Assembly: GCA_035525055.1 (NCBI GenBank)
Contig: DATLEZ010000061.1
Location: 1-12,693 of the forward strand
Direction: 5' to 3'
Source: DATEEG01 sp035525055
GTDB taxonomy: Bacteria; Actinomycetota; Acidimicrobiia; Spongiisociales; ZC4RG35
DNA length: 12,693 nucleotides
A model generated the notes under the pieces. It had not been told where the DNA came from. It saw only the letters and a program-made list of their open reading frames with translations, and ran no database searches. A program made the position numbers and the translations under genes. Shown one piece after another: positions 1 to 6,052 of this stretch; the stretch's first letter is position 1, and each line of letters begins with the position of its first letter.

Positions 1-178
1 ACCACCTCGAGCGAATTGGTGGCCGTCTAAGAGGTCTAGGAAGACGTCGGCTCGGATCTGGTCCAATGTCCGGGTCTCATGTGCGGTTTTGAGCCCGCGG
101 GCCAAGTCGGTGATCCGTCGTATCGCCGCCGCTACTCGATCGGGGGGCAGATCCAACCCGAAGAGGTGGGCGGTCCCC
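1..178 (-). pseudogene. Continuation of the DUF222 gene in a shifted frame, cut by the window edge
   Basis: Removing one G from the GGGG tract on the minus strand (CCCC at 175-178 on the plus strand) joins the N-terminal frame to a frame that is open to position 1. It reads DGTAHLFGLDLPPDRVAAAI, then a helical segment RRITDLARGLKTAHETRTLD and a region ending in DLLDGHQF. This is the usual continuation of DUF222 proteins, in which a DGTA-like turn precedes this helix and the sequence leads towards the HNH domain. The gene therefore looks like one long ORF broken by a single extra base. Either a real frameshift in a redundant family member or a homopolymer sequencing error explains it. The HNH part, if present, lies outside the window. 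Confidence 0.7.
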
Positions 179-769
179 GTCGACTGACGGTTCCATCTCG
201 ATCCGCCGCCCGTCGACTGCTTCCCCATATCGGATTGTGGCGTCGTCGGGGTCGGCCTGGACGCAGACCCGGCGGATCAGAGTTCCGAGCTGGCCGGTAG
301 TCAGCCGGGTAGCAGCCTCAAGGACCCGCCCCACGACTTCCCGAGCGGCTTCTTCTGACAGGTGGGCGGTCCCCTGAACGATCACCCGGGCCCGACGGAG
401 GTCGATCTTCCCGGCGGCCAACGCTTCCCACACGACGGGGAGACGCTCCTTCAAATCCAAAGCCAACCCCAGGTCGAATTCTGCCGCCCGGCGGGTCAAA
501 CGCAACGCCGCCCCGATCTCGGCCGCCGCCGCATCATGAGCGACCTCGGGATCGGCCTCCAACTCACCCAGCAACTGGGAAATCGAAGCGACGTCGTCGA
601 ACACCTGGGCCTGGAAGAGCGACGCCAACCGCTGATAGGACTGCAACACCCGCACCCGATCAAAACCAGACAGCGTTTCATCCGTCAAAGTCGAGAGGAA
701 AGCGGCCAGAGCCGGGGACGGTTCCATCCCCTCCAAACCCACCGGCAACACTCCACCCGTCTCGAACAT
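77..769 (-). CDS. DUF222 (13E12-type) domain protein, N-terminal reading frame
   Basis: This frame encodes the helical DUF222 region typical of actinobacterial 13E12-repeat proteins, which usually precedes a C-terminal HNH nuclease domain. Their cellular role is not established and they often occur in many copies per genome. Recognisable parts are the segment around LSGFDRVRVLQSYQRLASLF, an acidic stretch rich in Ala, and the region EALAAGKIDLRRARVIV followed by LTTGQLGTLIRR. I chose the ATG at 769 (protein starts MFETGGVL); a GTG at 808 would add 13 residues, and neither start has a clear Shine-Dalgarno sequence. After the sequence VDG the frame drifts into an Arg/Ser-rich non-family tail and stops at 77. 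The family sequence continues in another frame (entry 1-178), so this CDS is very probably frameshifted. The family call is confident; whether a functional protein is made is not. Confidence 0.75.
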   Translation of the reverse strand: MFETGGVLPVGLEGMEPSPALAAFLSTLTDETLSGFDRVRVLQSYQRLASLFQAQVFDDVASISQLLGELEADPEVAHDAAAAEIGAALRLTRRAAEFDLGLALDLKERLPVVWEALAAGKIDLRRARVIVQGTAHLSEEAAREVVGRVLEAATRLTTGQLGTLIRRVCVQADPDDATIRYGEAVDGRRIEMEPSVDGDRPPLRVGSAPRSSSGGDTTDHRLGPRAQNRT

Positions 770-837
770 ACGTTCGATTATGACAGAGGGGTGGGACAGA
801 AAACACACCCTGCATCGGGATCGATGAAGTTTTTTAG

Positions 838-868
838 TGCGTCAGATCGGTCTCCCAGAATCGACGCA
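838..868. repeat. Inverted repeat upstream of the DUF222 gene
   Basis: TGCGTC at 838-843 is the exact reverse complement of GACGCA at 863-868. A further GAT/ATC pairing inside it (845-847 with 860-862) is offset by one bulged base. It lies about 70 bases upstream of the DUF222 ATG, in the 174-bp gap after the GNAT gene. On the minus strand an A tract, not a T tract, follows it, so it is not a canonical terminator for the GNAT transcript. It could be an operator for the DUF222 gene or simply chance. Confidence 0.25.
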
Positions 869-877
869 AAGAGGTAC

Positions 878-895
878 CGAGTGGACGCTCACTCG
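878..895 (-). terminator. Weak hairpin downstream of the GNAT gene, possible terminator
   Basis: CGAGTG at 878-883 pairs perfectly with CACTCG at 890-895 around a six-base loop. It sits about 50 bases past the GNAT stop on the minus strand. There is no T tract after it, so if it terminates transcription it would be a tail-less hairpin of the kind discussed for actinobacteria. The evidence is only the short perfect stem and its position. Confidence 0.25.
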
Positions 896-943
896 ACGGT
901 GTAAGGACCGCTCGGTGTGCCTGGGTTGGTGTCCTTCGAATCC

Positions 944-1465
944 CTAGCCCAGTTGTCGGTAGTAATACGTTGTGCCGACGAGTCCGCCCTCGGGCATCAG
1001 GGCGTAGCCGGGGATCTCGCCGACCCGGACCCAGCCGAGGCGCTCGTACAAGCGGGCGGCGTCGCCGTCGGTGACGGCATCCAGCACCAGCAGTGTCCTG
1101 CCTGAATCAAGAGCGGCGGCTTCGGCGGTCCGCAACAACTCTGCTGCCAGTCCCTGCCGGCGTGATCGCCGGTGAACCAGCATCTTCGACAGATCGGCTC
1201 GATGTGGTTGATTGTCAGGCAGGTCGAGGATCAACTGGACCGTGCCGGAGACGCCCGCATCATCCTCGGCGACCAAGAGCACGCGGTTTCCGGCGGCCAC
1301 GTCTTCGGCAACGCGGCGCCAGAACGACACGGCCCGTTCGCGCGTTATCGGCATCATGAAGCCGACCGCTGCGCCACCTTCGACAACGTCGATCAACACC
1401 GTTGCAAGGTCGTCGATCTGCTCTTCATCGACGGCGGTCAGGCGCCGCACCGACCAACCGGGCAT
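944..1465 (-). CDS. GNAT family N-acetyltransferase
   Basis: This 173-residue protein has the length and fold markers of a GCN5-related N-acetyltransferase, which moves an acetyl group from acetyl-CoA to an amine or protein N-terminus; the substrate cannot be told from sequence. The acetyl-CoA loop is seen at about 97-110, where VHRRSRRQGLAAEL contains the R/QxxGxG/A motif (R102, G105, A107). The preceding strand carries VQLIL, and the C-terminal part AARLYERLGWVRVGEIPGYAL (about 136-156) is the usual motif B region. I chose the ATG at 1465 (MPGWSVRRL) over an upstream start at 1582 because the upstream extension overlaps the AhpD-like gene and looks non-native. With this start, the stop of the upstream gene and this ATG form TGAGATG, so the two are probably translationally coupled in one operon. 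The protein may act in the same oxidative or xenobiotic response as its partner, but that is inference. Confidence 0.88.
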   Translation of the reverse strand: MPGWSVRRLTAVDEEQIDDLATVLIDVVEGGAAVGFMMPITRERAVSFWRRVAEDVAAGNRVLLVAEDDAGVSGTVQLILDLPDNQPHRADLSKMLVHRRSRRQGLAAELLRTAEAAALDSGRTLLVLDAVTDGDAARLYERLGWVRVGEIPGYALMPEGGLVGTTYYYRQLG

Positions 1466-1466
1466 C

Positions 1467-2024
1467 TCAGCCTGCTGCGGCCGGCGCTGGCTGGGGCACG
1501 TAGCCCTGGTGGGCCATACGTTCTCCCATTGCGCGATAGAGGTCCGGATCGGTGGGGGTCCAGGTAGCGAGACCGTCGACATAGCGATTGAACATGCAGA
1601 ACGCGGCAGCGATCAACACTGCGTCGTGGATCTCTTCGTCGGTGGCTCCCTCGGACCGGGCCTTCTCCACATCCGCAATAGTTACATTGCGGCCACTCTC
1701 GGCCACCTTTCCGGCGATCGCGAGGAGGGCCTTGAGTTTGGGTGAAACAGTCGAATTGCGGAAGTCGGTGTTGACGGCATCGACCAACTCATAGTCACCG
1801 TCGAGGTGATGAGCAGCCGATGCCCGGTGACTGTCTCGACAGAATGTGCAATCGTTGCGAGAGGACACAAAGCTGGCGATCATCTCCCGCTCACCGCTGG
1901 TCAGTGAATTCGGTCCCCGGAGCAGCACCTCGGCGAGCTCCCGCATCGGCCTGGCGGTCTCCGGTCTGAAGGCGAAGGCGCCGGTGATTCCCGGCAATTC
2001 CGGCGGCAGCTGAATGTGCGGCAC
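1467..2024 (-). CDS. AhpD-like / carboxymuconolactone decarboxylase family peroxidase-related enzyme
   Basis: The 185-residue product carries the AhpD-type active-site signature, with a conserved Glu (E45 or E47) followed by C59-T-F-C62 and H66 in NDCTFCRDSH. In AhpD proteins the two Cys and the His form a thiol proton-relay site that reduces peroxides or peroxide-reducing partners. The N-terminus PHIQLPPELPGI, then LTSGEREMIA, is typical of the subgroup named peroxidase-related enzymes. The C-terminal part FCMFNRYVDGLATW also fits that subgroup. The start is GTG at 2024; no good Shine-Dalgarno is seen, but the family N-terminus begins at this residue. A possible promoter lies 33-63 bases upstream. 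It overlaps no neighbour and ends one base before the GNAT start, which suggests a two-gene operon. Substrate and electron donor are unknown. Confidence 0.9.
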   Translation of the reverse strand: MPHIQLPPELPGITGAFAFRPETARPMRELAEVLLRGPNSLTSGEREMIASFVSSRNDCTFCRDSHRASAAHHLDGDYELVDAVNTDFRNSTVSPKLKALLAIAGKVAESGRNVTIADVEKARSEGATDEEIHDAVLIAAAFCMFNRYVDGLATWTPTDPDLYRAMGERMAHQGYVPQPAPAAAG

Positions 2025-2056
2025 GAGTGGAGGTTCCGATCTGTGGGAGGACGAGG

Positions 2057-2087
2057 ATCTTACGCGGTCGACTCAATCGCGGCCCAA
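2057..2087 (-). promoter_or_regulatory. Possible sigma-70-type promoter for the AhpD-GNAT pair
   Basis: On the minus strand TAAGAT (2057-2062 on plus) matches the TANNNT form of a -10 box, and TTGGGC (2082-2087) could be a poor -35 box with a long 19-base spacer. It would give a leader of roughly 25 bases before the GTG at 2024. It lies just after the hairpin that may end the upstream transcript. The spacer is longer than optimal, so this is tentative. Confidence 0.3.
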
Positions 2088-2092
2088 TGCAG

Positions 2093-2118
2093 GCGAGCCC
2101 GGCAATGCCAGGGCTCGC
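2093..2118 (-). terminator. Strong hairpin after the secreted repeat-protein gene, probable terminator
   Basis: GCGAGCCC at 2093-2100 pairs perfectly with GGGCTCGC at 2111-2118. Inside, GGC at 2101-2103 can pair with GCC at 2107-2109 with one bulged base, which leaves a short loop. The hairpin begins about 20 bases after the TGA of the gene ending at 2139. No clear T tract follows on the minus strand, so it would be a tail-less terminator; the position and the GC-rich stem support the call. Confidence 0.5.
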
Positions 2119-2138
2119 TTGGACTTGGCGTTCCTCGG

Positions 2139-3203
2139 TCAGCTTCTGATGATCTGAACAACCAGCTGTCCGCCGGTGATGTGCAGGTTGAGCTCGACCT
2201 CGGCCTCACCGAACTTCAGTTCAACCTCGATTTCGCTGGAGCTCTGCTCCGACTTGTCGACGATCCAGCCGGCGGCCGGGTTGATGGATCCGATCGTCAT
2301 TCCGCCGTTGGCGAAGATGACGGTCACGGTTCCGGCCCCGTCGAGGTCGTAGGTCACGCTTCCGTTGGGGATGGATGACCCGCCCGTCGTGTTGGTGGTG
2401 CTGGTCGGGCTCGTAGTAATCGTGCTGGTCGTAGCGGTCGTGTTCGTGGTGGCCGTCGTGTTGGTACTTCCGGTGGTTCCGGTCGCGCCTTCCGATTCGA
2501 TCTCGATCCGGACCACGCCGTCTTCGAATTCGAAGTTGAACTTGACCCGGAGGCCACCGTTGCGGAAGTCGCCTTCGACTTCACGACCCGTGGCGACTTC
2601 GACCTCGACCGCCCAACCCGGGTTGGACTCGGTGGAGACGATGGTCAACGTGCCACCGTTGCGGCGTAAGAGCACCGATCCAGCGTTTGCCACGACAATC
2701 GTGCTCGACTGCCCATCGCCGAGAGCCAGCGTTCCGGCCCCGTTGACAACCGTTGTGGCGGTTGGGGCAGTGGTGGAGTTCGATCCGGTCGTGGAGGTCT
2801 TACTAGTGGTCGAAGACCGGTTTGTGGTCGAAGTTGCCCCGCTGGCCGACGTGGCGTCGGAGTCTTCGGTCGTGATTCGGACCTTGACCACACCGTCCTC
2901 GAGCTCGGCGTTGAACTTGACCTTGACACCGTTGCCGGTGAAATCGGCCTCGACTTCGCGCCCGGAGGCGACCTCAACTTCGGCCCGGTAACCGCTGTTA
3001 GGAGTGGCGGTGATGATCTCTAGCTTGACATCGGCCCGGCTCAAGACAACCACCCCGGCATCATCGACTGGCAGGGTCACGGTTTGACTCTCGGCGAGAG
3101 AGAGGTTGACGGTGGACCCGGCGTCCTGGGCGGCGAAGGCAATCCCGGTGATGAGCAACCCGACGGTCAGGGCTCCAGCGATGATCGCAATCTTGTTCTT
3201 CAT
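2139..3203 (-). CDS. Secreted protein with three related modules and Ser/Thr-rich linkers
   Basis: I do not recognise a named family. The 354-residue product starts with a clear Sec signal peptide (MKNK, then a hydrophobic core to about residue 24, cleavage near AFA-AQD). Three related modules follow. Module 1 (about 32-114) and module 2 (about 156-238) align well: both have VEVA[ST]GREVE, a short Asp-Phe/Asn-Gly segment, VKFN or VKFNFEFEDGVV, and an alternating strand. Module 3 (about 281-354) is more divergent but keeps NGG, a PxxGW turn, a charged strand with VELKFGEAEVEL and a strand-like C-terminal end. Linkers at about 115-153 and 239-278 are almost only Thr, Ser, Asn, Ala and Gly and may be glycosylated. 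There is no sortase motif, lipobox or C-terminal membrane segment, so the protein is probably released or loosely wall-associated. An AAAGGAG sequence seven bases before the ATG at 3203 sets the start. Function is unknown; a surface or matrix role is only inference. Confidence 0.8.
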   Translation of the reverse strand: MKNKIAIIAGALTVGLLITGIAFAAQDAGSTVNLSLAESQTVTLPVDDAGVVVLSRADVKLEIITATPNSGYRAEVEVASGREVEADFTGNGVKVKFNAELEDGVVKVRITTEDSDATSASGATSTTNRSSTTSKTSTTGSNSTTAPTATTVVNGAGTLALGDGQSSTIVVANAGSVLLRRNGGTLTIVSTESNPGWAVEVEVATGREVEGDFRNGGLRVKFNFEFEDGVVRIEIESEGATGTTGSTNTTATTNTTATTSTITTSPTSTTNTTGGSSIPNGSVTYDLDGAGTVTVIFANGGMTIGSINPAAGWIVDKSEQSSSEIEVELKFGEAEVELNLHITGGQLVVQIIRS

Positions 3204-3210
3204 GGCACTA

Positions 3211-3217
3211 CTCCTTT
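3211..3217 (-). promoter_or_regulatory. Ribosome binding site that fixes the secreted-protein start
   Basis: The minus strand reads AAAGGAG seven bases before the ATG at 3203. The open frame continues upstream to 3254, but only the 3203 ATG has this site and places a clean signal peptide at the N-terminus. Confidence 0.75.
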
Positions 3218-3330
3218 GGTTGGTGTGGAGTAAGCATCTCTGAAATCGGCTCAAGGTCGCCTCACCGCAACGTCATCAATCTCTCAAGACTGCTCTCCGC
3301 CCTCCCAACCGCCTTAGCCGTCCCTACCCT

Positions 3331-3384
3331 CCGTTTTGGCGCACCAAACGCGGGCTATGGCCCGCGTTTGATGCGCGAAAACGG
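3331..3384. repeat. Long imperfect palindrome (23-bp stem, 4-base loop) upstream of the hydrolase gene
   Basis: Three paired blocks are nested without gaps: 3345-3355 with 3360-3370 (11 bp, CAAACGCGGGC arm), 3339-3343 with 3372-3376 (5 bp), and 3331-3337 with 3378-3384 (7 bp). They are separated only by single 1x1 mismatches at 3344/3371 and 3338/3377, and the loop is TATG. The element lies in the divergent gap between the secreted-protein gene and the hydrolase gene, ending ten bases before the hydrolase Shine-Dalgarno. It is not downstream of any gene, so a terminator role is unlikely. It may be a large operator, a 5' leader hairpin controlling the hydrolase, or a REP-like or miniature repetitive element. 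Confidence 0.8.
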
Positions 3385-3405
3385 GAGATCCATAGGAGGA
3401 CTCAG

Positions 3406-4116
3406 ATGGCCAAACTTCGAATTACCCGGCTTGGACATGGAGGCGTTCTCTATCGCTCGCCGGGGGATGTCTGGCTATGGGTCGACCGGTGGACCGGAGC
3501 CTCCAACTATGCCGAGGAGTTCCGCGTCGCCGCCAAGGTGGATGTCGTGGCGCCGACCCACGGACACTTCGACCATGTCGGCGACGACTTGGTCGACTTG
3601 ATCGAACTAGCCGAGGTCGCGGGTGCCACGGTGATTTGCAGCCACGAGATGAGCGTGTACCTGGGTGACCGGGGGGTGGCGGCAACCGGGATGAACAAAG
3701 GCGGCAAGGTCGAGGTGGCAGGGATCGGGTTGACGATGGTGAACGCTGAACACAGCGGGGGGGCGACCCTTAGTCAGGATGGCGGGCAGGCGACGCGGGA
3801 GATGGGATGCTGGGGTTGGGTGCTGGAGTTCGAGGACGGGACCTGCGTCTATCACTCCGGCGACACCGATGTGTTCGGCGATATGCGCATGATCGGGGAG
3901 AGGTTTCACCCCACCGTGGCGGTCCTCCCGATCGGCGGGCACTTCACAATGGGACCGGTCGATGCGGCGAGGGCAGTTGGTCTGGTCGGAGCCGACGTCG
4001 TGATCCCGGTGCACTACGCTACCTTCCCGATTCTGGTTGGAACCCCTGAGCAGCTGAGCGAACACACCTCGGCCCATGTCGTTGCCCTGCAGCCCGGCGA
4101 AACCTGGGAAGCCTGA
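3406..4116 (+). CDS. Metallo-beta-lactamase-fold metal-dependent hydrolase (UlaG/UPF0173-like)
   Basis: The 236-residue protein has the signature metal-binding motif of the metallo-beta-lactamase fold at THGHFDHVGD, with H52, H54, D56 and H57. The remaining ligands are visible as H116 in NAEHS, D153 in YHSGDTD and H203 in PVHYATFP. Length and motif spacing fit single-domain UPF0173/UlaG-like hydrolases, which cleave phosphodiester, lactone or related bonds with two metal ions; the substrate here is unknown. There is no signal peptide, so it should be cytoplasmic. The start is secure because AGGAGGA stands five bases before the ATG. It is transcribed alone, divergent from the secreted-protein gene and convergent with the diguanylate cyclase gene (26-bp gap). 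The long palindrome immediately upstream may control it. Confidence 0.9.
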   Translation: MAKLRITRLGHGGVLYRSPGDVWLWVDRWTGASNYAEEFRVAAKVDVVAPTHGHFDHVGDDLVDLIELAEVAGATVICSHEMSVYLGDRGVAATGMNKGGKVEVAGIGLTMVNAEHSGGATLSQDGGQATREMGCWGWVLEFEDGTCVYHSGDTDVFGDMRMIGERFHPTVAVLPIGGHFTMGPVDAARAVGLVGADVVIPVHYATFPILVGTPEQLSEHTSAHVVALQPGETWEA

Positions 4117-4142
4117 GACAGGAGCCCTATTTGAGTCCGTCG

Positions 4143-5984
4143 TCAGACCGCAGTTTCAGCGATTCCGAGATCCATCGTGCCCTGGTGAAGCACGTCCTCG
4201 GTCGTCGTTCTGACCACTTCGAAGACGACGGTTGGTGGGTTCTCGGGAGCAGCGACTCCGGCCTCCTCGTACACGGAATAGGTGCCCTTGCCCATCGACT
4301 TGGATTCGTACATGGCCAGGTCGGCCCGGCGCATAAGCTCCTCGGGCGGGGTGCCTGACCGAACCAGAGCGATGCCCATGCTGGCCTGCGGAACCACCGG
4401 TCTACCAGAGATCATCAAAGGCTGGGCGAGAGCGTCGCTGATGCGGTCGGCCACGAACGTCGCGTCACCCGGGGAGGACATTCGGTCGAGAAGGATGGCG
4501 AACTCGTCGCCGCCCAAGCGGGCGATCGTGTCGTCCGGGCGGCAACACGCCTCGAGTCGTCGGGAGACCTCCACCAGAAGCTGGTCGCCGGCCTGGTGTC
4601 CCAGGGTGTCATTGACGGTTTTGAAATCGTCAAGATCCAAGAGCAGCACCGCCGACTGTCGTTCTCCTCTCGAAGGATCGTCCAGATGAGAGAGAGCATC
4701 CCAGAGCAGGGCCCGGTTGCCGAGGCCGGTGAGGACGTCGTGTAAGGCCCGGAAGTGGAGATCGTCTTTCAATCTGGTGACGTGAGCCAGTGAGTCCTCG
4801 AGGCGGCCGTTCTCAAGTGAGACCGAGATCTGGCTGGCGAGGGTCTCGAGGAAGCGGAGATCACCCGGACTGAAGCTTCGATTCTCAGCCAGCGGTTCAC
4901 TGACAATGATGATTCCATTAACGCCCTGAGGACCATCGATCGGGGCCACCATCTGATGGGTGACGGTGTGCCCCGGGGAACCGTGGCCGGCAGTTGAACA
5001 GGGATGCAACTGGGGTCGGCCGGATCGCAGCGCTTCCGCCGCGATGCCAACGGAATTGGGGTCGATCTGCTCCATCACGACGGTTTCGTCGTCGGGGCCT
5101 ACGAAAGTGCGGAAGGCATCGCCCGCGGCGTCGGATCGAAAGACCTGGATCTCTGCACGCTCGGCATCAAACATGGAGCGGGCGTTGTGCACCGCCACCA
5201 GCATGGCGGCCTCGATCTCGGGGGACCGGAGGAGGGCTTTCGTCGCTTCGTACAGAGCCTGGATGTGCTGGCCCTTCTCTCTCTGAGCAACATATGCCCG
5301 GTAGGCGAGATAGAGAGCTACTGGTGGCACTGCGGCAGCCCAGAGGGTCCCGGGCTGGGTCCACATGACTGTCACTGCCACGAGGCCGAGGCTGGCGTTC
5401 ATTCCGGCCGAGGCCGCTCCAAGGAGGAGTGTGTTGAGTTGCTCCTTGCGATTGAGCCCACCACCGGAGATGAGGATCGCGCTGTTGATCAGGACATTGG
5501 CCGCCACCACCCCCACGCCTACCGCCAGGAGCGTCCCCAAGGACCCTCCGGCTCCGAGGGGATCGCCGTCGGTGACGATGGCGCGGAAGACTGTCACTGC
5601 CAACGCGGCCTGCAACGTCAAGAGGCTCAAGTTGAAGGCCAGTTTCTTGGGGGACTGACGACGCCCCAAGCCGAGAGCGAGCGCGTTGCCGATCAGCTGC
5701 GCGGCGATCAGGCCGACGGGATTGATGAAGAAGAGGCCAACCACGAGCGGCAACTCGCTCATCGAGAAGGAGTGACCTTCGCGACGGAAGCGCAGTGACA
5801 CGATCGCTACTTCCCCCAGGAACACCACCGGTATCAGGACAAACCATGGCAGGTGAAACGGGGTGACCAGGGCGGGAAGGTCCCGCACCGACCAGGTGAG
5901 GGCGGCGGCAATGGTCGCCATTCCCGCGATCAGAATCCAGATCCTGACCGGGTTGGAGAGCCTGTATTTGACGCCCGTATCCAT
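4143..5984 (-). CDS. Membrane-anchored GAF-GGDEF diguanylate cyclase
   Basis: This 613-residue protein should make cyclic di-GMP from two GTP. Residues about 12-230 are hydrophobic with seven or eight probable membrane segments, resembling a MASE-type sensor region, with a basic N-terminus. Residues about 240-395 have GAF character, including a segment like MVAPIDGPQGVNGIIIVSEP. The catalytic domain begins at about 410 with the conserved DVLTGLGNRA segment and DLDDFKTVND. It has an intact GGDEF at about 491-495 and RPDD at 482-485, five residues before GGDEF, which is the RxxD allosteric I-site, so product inhibition is expected. A 45-residue tail without a recognisable domain follows, and no EAL or HD-GYP domain is present. 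I chose ATG at 5984; a TTG directly before it is possible. GGAAGGA lies upstream. The gene is 68 bp behind the S8 protease gene on the same strand and may be co-transcribed. The sensed signal is unknown. Confidence 0.93.
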   Translation of the reverse strand: MDTGVKYRLSNPVRIWILIAGMATIAAALTWSVRDLPALVTPFHLPWFVLIPVVFLGEVAIVSLRFRREGHSFSMSELPLVVGLFFINPVGLIAAQLIGNALALGLGRRQSPKKLAFNLSLLTLQAALAVTVFRAIVTDGDPLGAGGSLGTLLAVGVGVVAANVLINSAILISGGGLNRKEQLNTLLLGAASAGMNASLGLVAVTVMWTQPGTLWAAAVPPVALYLAYRAYVAQREKGQHIQALYEATKALLRSPEIEAAMLVAVHNARSMFDAERAEIQVFRSDAAGDAFRTFVGPDDETVVMEQIDPNSVGIAAEALRSGRPQLHPCSTAGHGSPGHTVTHQMVAPIDGPQGVNGIIIVSEPLAENRSFSPGDLRFLETLASQISVSLENGRLEDSLAHVTRLKDDLHFRALHDVLTGLGNRALLWDALSHLDDPSRGERQSAVLLLDLDDFKTVNDTLGHQAGDQLLVEVSRRLEACCRPDDTIARLGGDEFAILLDRMSSPGDATFVADRISDALAQPLMISGRPVVPQASMGIALVRSGTPPEELMRRADLAMYESKSMGKGTYSVYEEAGVAAPENPPTVVFEVVRTTTEDVLHQGTMDLGIAETAV

Positions 5985-6052
5985 CAACCGCTTTCCTTCC
6001 TACATGCTCTGGCCGGCGCCCGGGCCGCGTCAGGTCCCACAATCGCCCGCCG

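Noticed and set aside
838..900. Possible riboswitch with GACGCAAAG, recalling the cyclic di-GMP GEMM motif
   Set aside because: Only this short string resembles the motif. The conserved partner segments and helices are missing, and no gene follows on the plus strand.
5004..5798. 264-codon plus-strand open frame
   Set aside because: It is antisense to the diguanylate cyclase, whose membrane, GAF and GGDEF features are clear. Long shadow frames are common at high GC.
6001..6040. GC-rich stretch between the protease and cyclase genes as a terminator
   Set aside because: The GGCC/GGCC and GCCC/GGGC pairings are short and ambiguous, with no T tract; not enough to call a terminator.
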